Shown: in pieces, positions 52,801 to 60,682 of the stretch | Numbering within the stretch: the first letter of the stretch is position 1 | Layout of the letters: the number at the start of each line of letters is the position of its first letter | Source: Lysobacterales bacterium | GTDB lineage: Bacteria; Pseudomonadota; Gammaproteobacteria; Xanthomonadales; SZUA-38 | DNA length: 64,000 nucleotides | Direction of reading: 5' to 3' | NCBI GenBank assembly: GCA_028285525.1 | Contig: JANQOZ010000037.1 | Coordinates: 1-64,000 of the forward strand | Translations under genes and position numbers: made by a program | The notes under the pieces: generated by a model | Told to the model about the DNA's origin: nothing | The model's input: only the letters and a program-made list of their open reading frames with translations | The model's database searches: none

Positions 52801-55236
52801 CTCGACCACCTCGGGGTTTCGCAGCGTGGAGAGATCGCCCAGCGGCTCATCGAGCAGGATCGCCCGCAGCGTGCGGCGCATGTACTTGCCGGAGCGGGTC
52901 TCCGGAAAAGCCGAGACCACAAGAAAATCGGACGGCACGGCCGTGACGCCCTTTTCCGTTTTCACCAGACCCTTCAGCCGCGCCAGGTCGTCATCGGACA
53001 GGCGCGCACCCGGGGCCGGTATGACAAACGCGACCGGTGTTTCGCCTTTTTCCGTATGCGGCGCGCCGACGACAACCGCGTTGCCGAGCGGCGACTCGGT
53101 GTTCAGCACCTTGTCGCGCAGGATCGCCCCTTCGATTTCCTCGGTGCCGATGCGGTGCCCCGACACGTTGATCACGTCATCGGACCGGCCGTGCAGCGTG
53201 ATGCTGCCGTCGTCGTGCTGCCGGGCGAAGTCGCCCTGGGTATAGGCCAGGCCGTCGCTCCAGCGGTTGAAGTACACCTCGGTGAAGCGTTCAAGGTCGC
53301 CCCGCCAGCCGGGTTCTCCGAGCTGATCTGGGTCACCCCAGATGGTTCGGGCGAGGTAGGGATAGGGCTGCGTGATCACCAGCTCACCCTTTTCCCCCAG
53401 CTCAGCGGCACGCCAGTTCGGCGCGCCGGACGACGGCTCGTCGACGGCAACCCGAACTTCGGCCTGAATCCAGGGCAGCGGCCAGCTCTTGGCGTCCGCC
53501 GCCAGCGCGTGCTCGTCGCCCCAGGGACAGCTCAGCACCATCCCGCCGTGTTCGGTGGCCCAGTAGGAGTTGATGTATCGGCTGCAGACGTTTTCCATCG
53601 CAAACTGCTGGACCGCCGGGGACACCGGCTCGGCGCAGAACGTCGCGACCTTCAGGCCCGCCATATCGAAGCTCGCCATGTCCCGGGTGCTGGCCGGGTC
53701 GGTCATCACGGCCTTGAGGAATGTTGAGCCCGCCTTGAAGATCCGCGCGCCGTGACGCTGGATGATCGAGGAGAAGCGGCCCGCATGCGGAAACAGCGGT
53801 GAACCCTCGACCACGATGGAGGTGATGCCGAGCGAAAAGGGCGCGGCGATCAGGTACGACTGGCCAGTGATCCAGCCCGGGTCTGCGATGACGTAGATCC
53901 GATCATCGGGCTGCGCGTTAAATACCATTCGCATGGTGTGGGTAATCCCGGCCAGCCAGCCGCCGTGCGTGTGCACCACGCCCTTAGGCTTACCGGTAGA
54001 GCCGGAGGTATAGATGATAAAGAGCGGCCAGTCGGCGTCCACCGGCTGCGCCGGCTGAACCCGATTCAGCGTTGCCCACAGCGCGGCGTCATCCAGCTTT
54101 TCGAGCGCCTCGAGCGAGTCCAGGCCGCCGGCCTGGGTAAGCAGCTCAGCCGTGGCTTCCTCCACCAGCTCGGCCGACCAGCGGTCGCGGCTCTGCTGGA
54201 CGATGTCCTGGCCCGTGTGCCGGACCACCACCACCGTATCCACCACGTGCGTCACCTTGGACAGGCGTCGGGCAACGCTGGTGCGAATCCGAGCGGTCTG
54301 GCTGGCGCCCAGCGCCGTCGCCTCGCGTCCGCGCAGGGCGCGACCCAGCTCACGCATGATGTCGCTGCGCTCGATCGTGATTTCCCCGCTCAGCGCCGTT
54401 TCGACCTGCTCGCGAATGCGCGCTGCCAGGTCGCCGAGCTCATGCTCGGCCAGCACCTCGGACAGGGCCTCCAGCGCCGCCGGCAGCGGCACATAGTTAT
54501 CCAGCGCTGGGTCGGCGTAGGTTTCCTTGAAGGGCACCACCTCGGCGTTGCGATAACCGCCGTCAGCCGTGACCACCACCCGGGCACCGGCGTCGCAGAT
54601 CCGGTCCGACAGCGTCTTGGCGGAAAAGCCGCCAAAGACCGGGGTGTAGATCACTCCCAGGCGCTTGGCAGCCTCGGTGTAGAAGATCTGCTCCGGAATA
54701 CTGGGCAGGTTGAACGCCACCCGATCGCCTTTCTTCAGGCCCAGCGAGCTCAGGACCTGTGCGCGGATGGCTGTCTCGACAAGAAACTGTCGGTAGCTGT
54801 AGCTGCGCTCCTGGACAGGCCCGCCCTGACCGTCATTCAGCGAAGGGTCCCAGCGGTCTCCCTCAAACACAAACGCGGTGTGGCCGCCTCGGCCCGCCAG
54901 GACATGACGGTCGATTTCGTTGAAGCAGGCGTTGGTGAGTCCGCCGCCGAACCAGCGGTAAAACGGGGCGCCGCTGTCGTCCAGCGCCTGGCGCCACGGC
55001 TGCCAGCCCGCTTCACGCGCCTCGCCGACCGGCTCGCCGCCGGCCGCGGCAAAACCGGACCAGGTGCCCGTCGCCGGATCTGCCGTGAGCCACTGCTCCT
55101 GCTCGGGGTCGAACCAGTGCAGCTCGCAGGACGCAATGCGGCCATGGAACTGGCCCGGATCATCGATGGCCTGCTGCCTGAGGGCCTGCTCGCTGGTCGT
55201 TTCAAGCGTTCCCCAATGCTCCTTCGCCTGCGCCAT
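49816..55236 (-). CDS. pcs: Propionyl-CoA synthase (trifunctional)
   Basis: About 1806 residues from the ATG at 55236 (a TTG at 55272 would add 12), the length of the Chloroflexus enzyme. It turns 3-hydroxypropionate, CoA, ATP and NADPH into propionyl-CoA inside one reaction chamber. Part one (about 1-870) is an acyl-CoA synthetase with FIIYTSGSTGKPKGVVHTHGG, SYWATEHGG, GRSDDVINVSGHRIGTEEIE and the adenylating lysine in ETRSGKYMRR. Part two (about 880-1180) is an enoyl-CoA hydratase with VAGADVKELLE, GPALGGGNELVLAC and GQPEINLNLLPGYGGTQRL. Part three (about 1290-1800) is an enoyl-CoA reductase of the MDR class, with VLASELNFNDIWAITGIPVS, TGSGGVAIIAQLG, GASTGTGLECLRSA and GTHLNTAREF. It is followed by mcr. 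Confidence 0.98.
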   Translation of the reverse strand: MAQAKEHWGTLETTSEQALRQQAIDDPGQFHGRIASCELHWFDPEQEQWLTADPATGTWSGFAAAGGEPVGEAREAGWQPWRQALDDSGAPFYRWFGGGLTNACFNEIDRHVLAGRGGHTAFVFEGDRWDPSLNDGQGGPVQERSYSYRQFLVETAIRAQVLSSLGLKKGDRVAFNLPSIPEQIFYTEAAKRLGVIYTPVFGGFSAKTLSDRICDAGARVVVTADGGYRNAEVVPFKETYADPALDNYVPLPAALEALSEVLAEHELGDLAARIREQVETALSGEITIERSDIMRELGRALRGREATALGASQTARIRTSVARRLSKVTHVVDTVVVVRHTGQDIVQQSRDRWSAELVEEATAELLTQAGGLDSLEALEKLDDAALWATLNRVQPAQPVDADWPLFIIYTSGSTGKPKGVVHTHGGWLAGITHTMRMVFNAQPDDRIYVIADPGWITGQSYLIAAPFSLGITSIVVEGSPLFPHAGRFSSIIQRHGARIFKAGSTFLKAVMTDPASTRDMASFDMAGLKVATFCAEPVSPAVQQFAMENVCSRYINSYWATEHGGMVLSCPWGDEHALAADAKSWPLPWIQAEVRVAVDEPSSGAPNWRAAELGEKGELVITQPYPYLARTIWGDPDQLGEPGWRGDLERFTEVYFNRWSDGLAYTQGDFARQHDDGSITLHGRSDDVINVSGHRIGTEEIEGAILRDKVLNTESPLGNAVVVGAPHTEKGETPVAFVIPAPGARLSDDDLARLKGLVKTEKGVTAVPSDFLVVSAFPETRSGKYMRRTLRAILLDEPLGDLSTLRNPEVVEEIAETVAQWRAFGRLADARQIVQTYRYLRVETHQLTDSASVVVLTISHPPVNSLNERALDELNTVLQHLKEQSGVAAVVVTGAGNAFVAGADVKELLEVGEAGDRESAQTPANAAHTAFSALENLPVPVIAAVNGPALGGGNELVLACSYVVADPRAVFGQPEINLNLLPGYGGTQRLTRKLHERQGEAGIRVALDMMISGRSVDVERALALGLADEQSGTTGVVQTAVDRVRELIRGEGPLVAVAAAREQQLKDRERPLPFDPAWLESGHLKQVVAQARAGDRGSAVERILEATSVGAAQGQAAGLKTEAGLFADGVCDPAAGPIGIRAFLERRSRPLPVREAAVPPDADEATRRQLEEAGKLLPLGASFFPGVTSVPPYQYGLGVIKRPEDGAPDHGDPVEAERLLVFDTPEPGPNDALVYVLASELNFNDIWAITGIPVSPFDARDVDVQVTGSGGVAIIAQLGAELAREGRLSVGQLVTIYSGQSELLSPDQGLDPMAADFRIQGYERNDGSHAQFLVVQGPQLHAKLPGLTIEQAGAYGLTQGTIHRALYHTLDIHAGARLFVEGASTGTGLECLRSARSSGLSVLGMVSSDDRASRVESLGGVAINRKDPRWAAIFTPVPDEPDEWDAWEQAGETFVNEAHSQVGGPLDFVVSHAGERAFGRSFQLLGSGGVLTFFGASTGYRFSFMGKSGQEEVPQTLRRARLRAGQSLLVIYGPGAEDGVVDPVGIEAIEAGCAIGARVAVLADTIEQREFVTSLGFGSQLTGVVSVEQIQRRLGDEFDPPGPLAPMPDPFTESPSFKEAVRRFSDRTLKPIGSAIGPLLRNTMDRRGLPDVVFERRGRDSLALSTSLVKPNTGKVVYSEDLSGRRLSFYAPQVWMRQRRILMPTAEIRGTHLNTAREFSEVQERIAAGMIDVVEPVPVTFDEVAAAHQAMWENRHEGATYVALHALPRMGLKTRDELYRAWAIAEAQARGEDFEQVDTGSAGTLR

Positions 55237-55341
55237 CCGTTCTTGCCCCTTGTTCGAGAGCACACGATGCAAACAGATGGTGACCGCTAACGCAAGGGCC
55301 TCGACGCGATAGCCGGGAAACTCAGCGAAAACTCAGGTGTG

Positions 55342-56301
55342 TCACCCCGTTGAGGCGGCCTCCCGGGCCTTGCGGCGGCGCTTGGCTGCAACAAACGCGA
55401 GTCCCTGCGCGTTGAGGTCCAGGTCCATGGCCATCAGGTCGCGATACAGGTCCGGATCGCCCGCCCCGCGCTCTTCCAGCACCCCGTCAAAATAGGCGTC
55501 GAGCCGCTGCTTGATCATCGGCTCCAGCTCATCGTCAGCGCAGTCCGAAGCCTCGGCCTCCAGCATGAGCGCCTCCGAGAACTCCAGGTGCGCCAGCAGC
55601 TGCTCCCCGCGCCGGCCGATCTCGCCAAGCGGCCCAAAATGGGTCGGGTAGATGCAGCTGGGTTTTAAGGCCACCAGCCGCTTGACCGACTCGCGCGCAA
55701 GCGGCCCGTCAAAATCTGTCGGGCTGGTGGAGGGAAAGGCAAACGGGCCGTCAGCCTGAAGGGCCGGGTAATGCAGCCCGAAGGCGTCCCCGGTAAAGAT
55801 ACTGTGGCTCGCGCTGTCGACGATACAAAAATGGTGATTCGCGTGGCCCCGGGTGTGAAGGAAGGTCAGCGTTCGCTCGCCGAAGGGGAGGGTTTCGCCG
55901 TCTTCCATCTCCCTGACCCGCTCAGCCGGAACCGGCTCGATGGTCCCGTAAAGCTGATCGAACGTCTCGGCGCCGTAGACGGCTCTGGCGCTGCCGACCA
56001 GTCGCTCCGGGTCAATGACGTGCCTCGCCGCCCTCGGGTGGGCGATAACAACGGCGTTTGGACAGGCTTTGAGCAGCGCTGACGTCCCCCCGGCATGGTC
56101 GAGGTGAACGTGGGTGATGATCAGGTACTTCACCTGCTCTGGCGTCAGTCCTTCCGCCGCGAGGTGGTCCAGCAGCGTTGGGACCGCCAGCGCGGTGTTG
56201 TTGTCGATGAACGCTGCCTCGTCGCCCTCGATCATGAGGTAGGCCGCAGCGACCAGAGGCTGCCCCGCGTAGTGGCAGTCGATAGTGATGATTTTCTGCA
56301 T
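55342..56301 (-). CDS. MBL-fold metallo-hydrolase
   Basis: 319 residues from the ATG at 56301; the frame extends upstream another 23 residues to 56370 without family support. The metal-binding motif is H64-V-H66-L-D68-H69 (THVHLDHAGG). A second metal His appears in FLHTRGHANHHFC, an Asp in FTGDAFG, and a His in YPTHFGPLG. It lies upstream of pcs on the same strand with a gap of about 105 bases, so it may share transcription with pcs-mcr or have its own unit. The substrate is unknown; the fold commonly hydrolyses thioesters, lactones or phosphoesters. Confidence 0.88.
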   Translation of the reverse strand: MQKIITIDCHYAGQPLVAAAYLMIEGDEAAFIDNNTALAVPTLLDHLAAEGLTPEQVKYLIITHVHLDHAGGTSALLKACPNAVVIAHPRAARHVIDPERLVGSARAVYGAETFDQLYGTIEPVPAERVREMEDGETLPFGERTLTFLHTRGHANHHFCIVDSASHSIFTGDAFGLHYPALQADGPFAFPSTSPTDFDGPLARESVKRLVALKPSCIYPTHFGPLGEIGRRGEQLLAHLEFSEALMLEAEASDCADDELEPMIKQRLDAYFDGVLEERGAGDPDLYRDLMAMDLDLNAQGLAFVAAKRRRKAREAASTG

Positions 56302-56412
56302 CGGGCTACTGTCACCGCGACAACAAAAAAAAGCAATATGGTCGAACGTGGCTGGATGCCGCCAGGCCAATCCCTTAAAATTCGGGATCTACACCGCACC
56401 GGCTGACCTTCG

Positions 56413-56985
56413 ATGAAAGCAAGTACTCGCGACATAACCTGGCTCGCAGCCCTGGCTGCACTCATGCTTGCAACCCGCGGAGAGCTTCTCGGCGGGCTGG
56501 TGCCGGTACAGCTTCACGACGCCTCCTGGGCGGCGTTTTTGCTCGCAGGAGCGGTGCTGAGAAAGCCGGTCTACCTGGTATTGCTCGGAACGCTTGCGCT
56601 CGGGCTCGACTACACGGCGCTTTGTGCCGGCAGCGCGGATCTCGCCGGGTGCCTGAAACCGTCTTACCCGACTCTGATGGTGTCCTGGGGCCTGCTGTGG
56701 TTCGCCGGGCGCCTGCTGCGCACCGACCGCTGGGACTTCGCGTCAACAAGCCGCAACGCGCTGTTAACGCTGAGCGCGATCACCGCGGCCTACGTCATGA
56801 CCAGCGGCGGCTTTTATCTCTGGTCCGGGTTTTATGAGACTTGGTCCTTCGCCCAGTTCTGGGATATGAGCGCACCGTTCTTCCTCGTGGCACTCGGATC
56901 TACCGCGGGCTATATCGCGCTTGGGCTGCTTGCGCAGCAGGTCACCGGTTCGTCGGTCGGCGGTAGGCGCCAGCTCGCGAGCTGA
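56413..56985 (+). CDS. Small integral membrane protein, ECF-transporter S-component-like
   Basis: 190 residues with about five or six hydrophobic helices (ITWLAALAALMLAT, SWAAFLLAGAVL, VYLVLLGTLALGLDY, LMVSWGLLWFAGRLL, ALLTLSAITAAYVMTSGGFYLW, FFLVALGSTAGYIALGLLAQQV). The size and helix pattern resemble substrate-binding S components of energy-coupling-factor vitamin transporters. I do not recognise a specific substrate. No transporter ATPase or T component is adjacent, and I see no B12-type riboswitch in the short upstream gap. Divergent from the MBL hydrolase. Confidence 0.5.
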   Translation: MKASTRDITWLAALAALMLATRGELLGGLVPVQLHDASWAAFLLAGAVLRKPVYLVLLGTLALGLDYTALCAGSADLAGCLKPSYPTLMVSWGLLWFAGRLLRTDRWDFASTSRNALLTLSAITAAYVMTSGGFYLWSGFYETWSFAQFWDMSAPFFLVALGSTAGYIALGLLAQQVTGSSVGGRRQLAS

Positions 56986-57129
56986 CCATTCGGTAGCCAA
57001 CCCGGTCTCAGCCAAACCACTGCCGCGCGCCAGCGGCAGTCCGCGAGCCGATTTCCTCCGCGGGACCTGTCCAATTCGTCCGTGTGAACGGGTATGATCT
57101 TCAGCCCGTTAATCAGGCACCGTCGGATC

Positions 57130-57798
57130 ATGGAAACCAGCAATAAAACCGCCCGAGAGATCTACCAGGAAGTCAAAGCCAATCCCGCTCGCAAGAAATT
57201 TGGGTTTGGCCGCAAAGCGGCGCTGATCAACGTCGATCCGCAAAAGGCCTACACCCGCACCGATCTGTTCAAAACCGCTTACGAGACCGACCCGCGCCAG
57301 CTCGAGTACGTCAACATGCTGGCCAAACAGTTCCGGGCGCTGGGCTGGCCGGTGGTCTGGACCCACGTTGCCTACATGGACTCCGGCGAAGACGCCGGCG
57401 TGTGGGGAACCCGGACCGACACCGAGGACAGCCTCCAGAACATCAAGTATGGCTCGGAACGATCGGAGTTCGACGACCGGCTGGAGATCGATCGCAAGGG
57501 TGACGCCATTTACACCAAGCGCATGCCCTCTGCCTTCTTTGAGACGCCGCTCCAAAGCCATCTCGTGTGGCATCAGGTCGATACGCTGGTGATTACCGGA
57601 GGCTCCACGTCGGGCTGTATTCGTGCAACCGCCGTTGATTCTCTGTCTCGCGGCTACCGCACGATCGTGCCCGAGGAAACGACGGCCGATAAACACGAGA
57701 GCTATCACTTCGCGAATCTCACCGACCTGCTGCTCAAGTATGCCGACGTCGTGGCGGTCCAGGAGGTGTTCGACTGGCTGGAGGGCCAGGGGTCATGA
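57130..57798 (+). CDS. Isochorismatase-family cysteine hydrolase (N-carbamoylsarcosine amidase-like)
   Basis: 222 residues from the ATG at 57130; the frame upstream to 57094 adds 12 unsupported residues. Catalytic Asp is in ALINVDPQKAYT, Lys in YTKRMPSAFFETP, and Cys in GGSTSGCIRATAVDS. It shares the TSGCIRAT active-site strand with the protein at 22371-23000. Its stop overlaps the next gene (ATGA), so it is first in a three-gene operon with two deacetylase-family proteins. Likely an amide- or carbamoyl-cleaving step in a nitrogen-compound pathway. Confidence 0.88.
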   Translation: METSNKTAREIYQEVKANPARKKFGFGRKAALINVDPQKAYTRTDLFKTAYETDPRQLEYVNMLAKQFRALGWPVVWTHVAYMDSGEDAGVWGTRTDTEDSLQNIKYGSERSEFDDRLEIDRKGDAIYTKRMPSAFFETPLQSHLVWHQVDTLVITGGSTSGCIRATAVDSLSRGYRTIVPEETTADKHESYHFANLTDLLLKYADVVAVQEVFDWLEGQGS

Positions 57799-58733
57799 AG
57801 GAAGATCCAGGGTTTTACGACTACTGGCCCTACCGCGATCGGCCGAAAATCACCTGGCCCGGCGGCGCCCGCCTGGCCTTTTGGGTGGCACCGAACATTG
57901 AGTTTTATGAGCTAAACCCGCCAGACAATCCGCACCGCAAACCCTGGCCACAGGCCAACCCGGCGGTTACCGGCTACAGCATTCGTGATTTCGGGAACCG
58001 CGTCGGCCACGTCAGGCAGATGGAGGTGCTGGATCGCTACAACATTCGCGGTTCGATCTCGCTGTCCACCGCGCTGTGCGATCACCATCCAGAGATTATC
58101 GAGATGTGCAAGGAGCGCAACTGGGAGTTTTTCAGTCACGGCATTTACAACACCCGTTACACGTACGGTCTGTCCAGCGAGCAGGAGAAGGCCATCATCC
58201 GGGACGGCATGGAGTCCATCTACAAGCACACCGGACAGAAGTGCGCCGGCTACCTTGCGCCGGCGCTGTCGCACAGCGAGGAGACCATCGACCTGTTTGC
58301 CGAGGTCGGAACCGAGCTGTTTGGTGACGAAGGTGGTATCTATACCTGCGACCTGTTCCACGACGATCAGCCGACGCCGATCCACACCCGCTCCGGCAAA
58401 CGTTTTGTCTCCATTCCCTATTCGCTGGAGATGAACGACACCATCGCCTACGTGGTGCAGAAGATTGAGCCTCGCCGTTACGGCCAGCAGCTCAAGGACT
58501 GTTTTGACCGGCTCTATGAAGAAGGAGCGACCAGCGGAACGGTGATGTGTATCCCCACCCACAACTACCAGGTCAGCTGCGCCCACCGCTTAAAAGCCTT
58601 CGAAGAGGCGCTCGAGTACATCACCGGACACAGCGATGTGTGGGTGACCACCGGTCGTGAGATTGCGGAGTATTACCGCGACAACTATTACGATGAAGCG
58701 GTGCAGCACATCGAGCAAAGGGGAGCAGCCTGA
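57795..58733 (+). CDS. Polysaccharide deacetylase (NodB)-family hydrolase, allantoinase-PuuE-like
   Basis: 312 residues. The family fold shows in LAFWVAPNIEFYELN, GHVRQMEVLDRYNIRGSISLSTALCDHHPEIIE, NWEFFSHGIYN (the HxxxN metal region) and YLAPALSHSEETIDLFAEVG. The C-terminal part has CIPTHNYQVSCAHRLKAFEEALEYI and WVTTGREIAEYY. Members of this subfamily cleave C-N bonds in small cyclic amides rather than sugars. Translationally coupled to the isochorismatase before it and the paralogue after it. Substrate unknown. Confidence 0.88.
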   Translation: MKEDPGFYDYWPYRDRPKITWPGGARLAFWVAPNIEFYELNPPDNPHRKPWPQANPAVTGYSIRDFGNRVGHVRQMEVLDRYNIRGSISLSTALCDHHPEIIEMCKERNWEFFSHGIYNTRYTYGLSSEQEKAIIRDGMESIYKHTGQKCAGYLAPALSHSEETIDLFAEVGTELFGDEGGIYTCDLFHDDQPTPIHTRSGKRFVSIPYSLEMNDTIAYVVQKIEPRRYGQQLKDCFDRLYEEGATSGTVMCIPTHNYQVSCAHRLKAFEEALEYITGHSDVWVTTGREIAEYYRDNYYDEAVQHIEQRGAA

Positions 58734-59659
58734 TGGCCATGGATCGCAGTTACCTTGAGTATTCGCAGCGAAGCTACGGCATGGACCATGACCGCTACGA
58801 CTGGTCGATGCTCAGCGATCGCAAGCCGGTCACCTGGCCCGATGGCAAGACGCTGGCGCTCTGGGTTAACGTCAACCTGCAGTTCTATCCGCTGAATCAG
58901 CAGGGCAAGCCGTTCAAGGTGCCTGGCGGTATGACGATGCCGTACCCGGACCTGAGGCACTTCAGCCTGCGGGACTACGGTAACCGGGTCGGCCTGTTCC
59001 GGATTCTCGGTGCACTCGATCGTTTTGGCGTGAAGCCGACGCTGACGGTGAACTCCCGCCTGCTGGAACGGACGCCTTACCTGGCCGGTCTGATCCGGGA
59101 ACGCGGCGACGAGGTGCTGGGCCACGGTTCCCACATGGACGCGCTGCATTACGGCGGTCAGGACCGCGAGCAGGAGCATCAGGAAATTGCGAGCAGCCTG
59201 GAGAGTCTGCGCCAGGCGACCGCCCAGGACGTGAAAGGCTGGCTGTCGCCGGTGCGCTCGGAGTCTGAAAACACGCCGGACCTCCTGGCGGCTAACGGTA
59301 TTGAGTACTTCTGCGACTGGGTGAATGACGACATGCCCTATGAGTTTCGCACCGCCAACGGGTCGCTGACCGCCATGCCCCTGCCGCTGGAGATCGAAGA
59401 CCGATTCGTGATCATGAACAACCTGCACTCGGAGGTCTCCTGGGCCGAGCAGGTACTGGATTCAGCCGATCTGCTGGAAGCTGAGGCCGCGCGGCAAGGT
59501 GGGCGGATACTGTCGCTGAACATCCATCCCTGGCTGCTGGGTCAACCCCATCGCATCAAGCATTTGGAAGGGGTGCTGGAGAACCTGAGCGCCCGTCCCG
59601 GCGTTTGGTGCGCATCTGCCGACGAAATCCGGCAGTGCTGGCTTTCTCAGCAGGCCTGA
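58733..59659 (+). CDS. Second polysaccharide deacetylase-family hydrolase
   Basis: 308 residues, paralogous to the preceding gene. Key segments are LALWVNVNLQFYPLNQQG, FRILGALDRFGVKPTLTVNS, EVLGHGSHMDALHYGGQDREQEHQEI, and GWLSPVRSESENTPDLLAANGIEYFCDWVNDD. The C-terminus has LNIHPWLLGQPHRIKHLE. Its ATG shares one base with the preceding stop (TGATG). The two deacetylase-like subunits may form a heteromer or act in sequence. Substrate unknown. Confidence 0.88.
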   Translation: MAMDRSYLEYSQRSYGMDHDRYDWSMLSDRKPVTWPDGKTLALWVNVNLQFYPLNQQGKPFKVPGGMTMPYPDLRHFSLRDYGNRVGLFRILGALDRFGVKPTLTVNSRLLERTPYLAGLIRERGDEVLGHGSHMDALHYGGQDREQEHQEIASSLESLRQATAQDVKGWLSPVRSESENTPDLLAANGIEYFCDWVNDDMPYEFRTANGSLTAMPLPLEIEDRFVIMNNLHSEVSWAEQVLDSADLLEAEAARQGGRILSLNIHPWLLGQPHRIKHLEGVLENLSARPGVWCASADEIRQCWLSQQA

Positions 59660-59668
59660 AGCGTCCCG

Positions 59669-60616
59669 CTACGAGAGCACCGCTCGGTTCTGCCGGCCGG
59701 CGCGGTGTTCCGTTGCACCAACAACCCGTCCGGAGCTGACGTCGGCCAGCAGGAAGCCCCAGGCCAGACCCAGCCGCTGAAACAGCAGCAGGACCCACCA
59801 GCCTGGGTCCCACTGTCCCGGTAAAACTCCTAAACGCGCAGATCGGGGAAAGCCGTGGTGGTTGTTGTGCCAGCATTCACCCATGGTCAGCAGTGCGGTA
59901 AACGCCACGTTGTGACCCTGCACTGACGCGCCTTCGACGCGCCAGTCCTGGTGGCCTCGGTTATGCGCGAGGTAGCCGATGAGCCAGTGACCAAGGATAG
60001 AAACGCTAACGCGGGTACCAATCCCCCAGCAGACCCAGGCCCACCCACCGCCGAGCCAGAGCACCAGCGCCCACGGGAGCTGCTGCGCCATCCAGGTGTG
60101 TTCCATCCAGCGGTAAACACGGTCGCGGGCAATTTCCGCTTCAAGGCGCAGCTCCGGCGGACGATCCAGATCGATACGACAAAACACCTGCCAGAAGAAG
60201 TCGCGCCACCAGGGCTGGCGATGGGCGAAGTAGTCGTGACATCGATCCTGTCGCTGAGCCCAATCCCGGATGTCGTGAGTGCTGAGCATTCCATGAGGTC
60301 CGGCAAGACCCACCAGCACACCCAGGTGCACCAGCACATATTCCAGCCATTTGGGGCACTGGAAACTGCCGTGAATGAATCGGCGGTGCATGCCGAGGGA
60401 ATGCCCCAGGCACAGCGTCAGCCCGGCAAAAACTACAAAGAGTATGACCGCCGACGGCGTGATCGTCAGGGCGGCTCCCACCGTACCCAGGGTCAGCATC
60501 ATTGTGACCCACAGCGCTTTGACTGGGTCTATCCTGACCCGACCCCGCTGAGGGTCGCCAGGCTGGCCCTGAAAGTCGGCCCGAGGGTTGTGGTGCTGAT
60601 TGAGCTTGGCGGTCAT
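59669..60616 (-). CDS. Fatty acid desaturase (acyl-CoA delta-9 desaturase-like)
   Basis: 315 residues, integral membrane di-iron enzyme. Box 1 is H77-R-R-F-I-H82 within GHSLGMHRRFIH. Box 3 is H250-N-N-H253-H254 (GECWHNNHHGFP). The middle box is atypical: instead of HxxHH there is H114-DIRDW, H127 and H132 spread through QRQDRCHDYFAHRQPWW. Helices flank the boxes. A Shine-Dalgarno (GGGAG) precedes the ATG. It is divergent from an ArsR-type repressor with an AT-rich operator between, so control of membrane lipid unsaturation is likely. Confidence 0.85.
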   Translation of the reverse strand: MTAKLNQHHNPRADFQGQPGDPQRGRVRIDPVKALWVTMMLTLGTVGAALTITPSAVILFVVFAGLTLCLGHSLGMHRRFIHGSFQCPKWLEYVLVHLGVLVGLAGPHGMLSTHDIRDWAQRQDRCHDYFAHRQPWWRDFFWQVFCRIDLDRPPELRLEAEIARDRVYRWMEHTWMAQQLPWALVLWLGGGWAWVCWGIGTRVSVSILGHWLIGYLAHNRGHQDWRVEGASVQGHNVAFTALLTMGECWHNNHHGFPRSARLGVLPGQWDPGWWVLLLFQRLGLAWGFLLADVSSGRVVGATEHRAGRQNRAVLS

Positions 60617-60646
60617 AACAGCGCTCCCCGTGATAAAATATGACTT

Positions 60647-60676
60647 TATAGTTAAATAACTATATAGCTAAATAGT
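60647..60676. promoter_or_regulatory. AT-rich operator between desaturase and ArsR genes
   Basis: TATAGTTA-AA-TAACTATA (60647-60664) is an inverted repeat with perfect 8-bp arms, and a further imperfect ACTAT/ATAGT dyad runs on to 60676. The whole 66-base divergent spacer is strikingly AT-rich in a GC-rich genome. Size, symmetry and position suit the binding site of the adjacent ArsR-family dimer, with autoregulation. No binding data. Confidence 0.6.
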
Positions 60677-60682
60677 AAAGTT

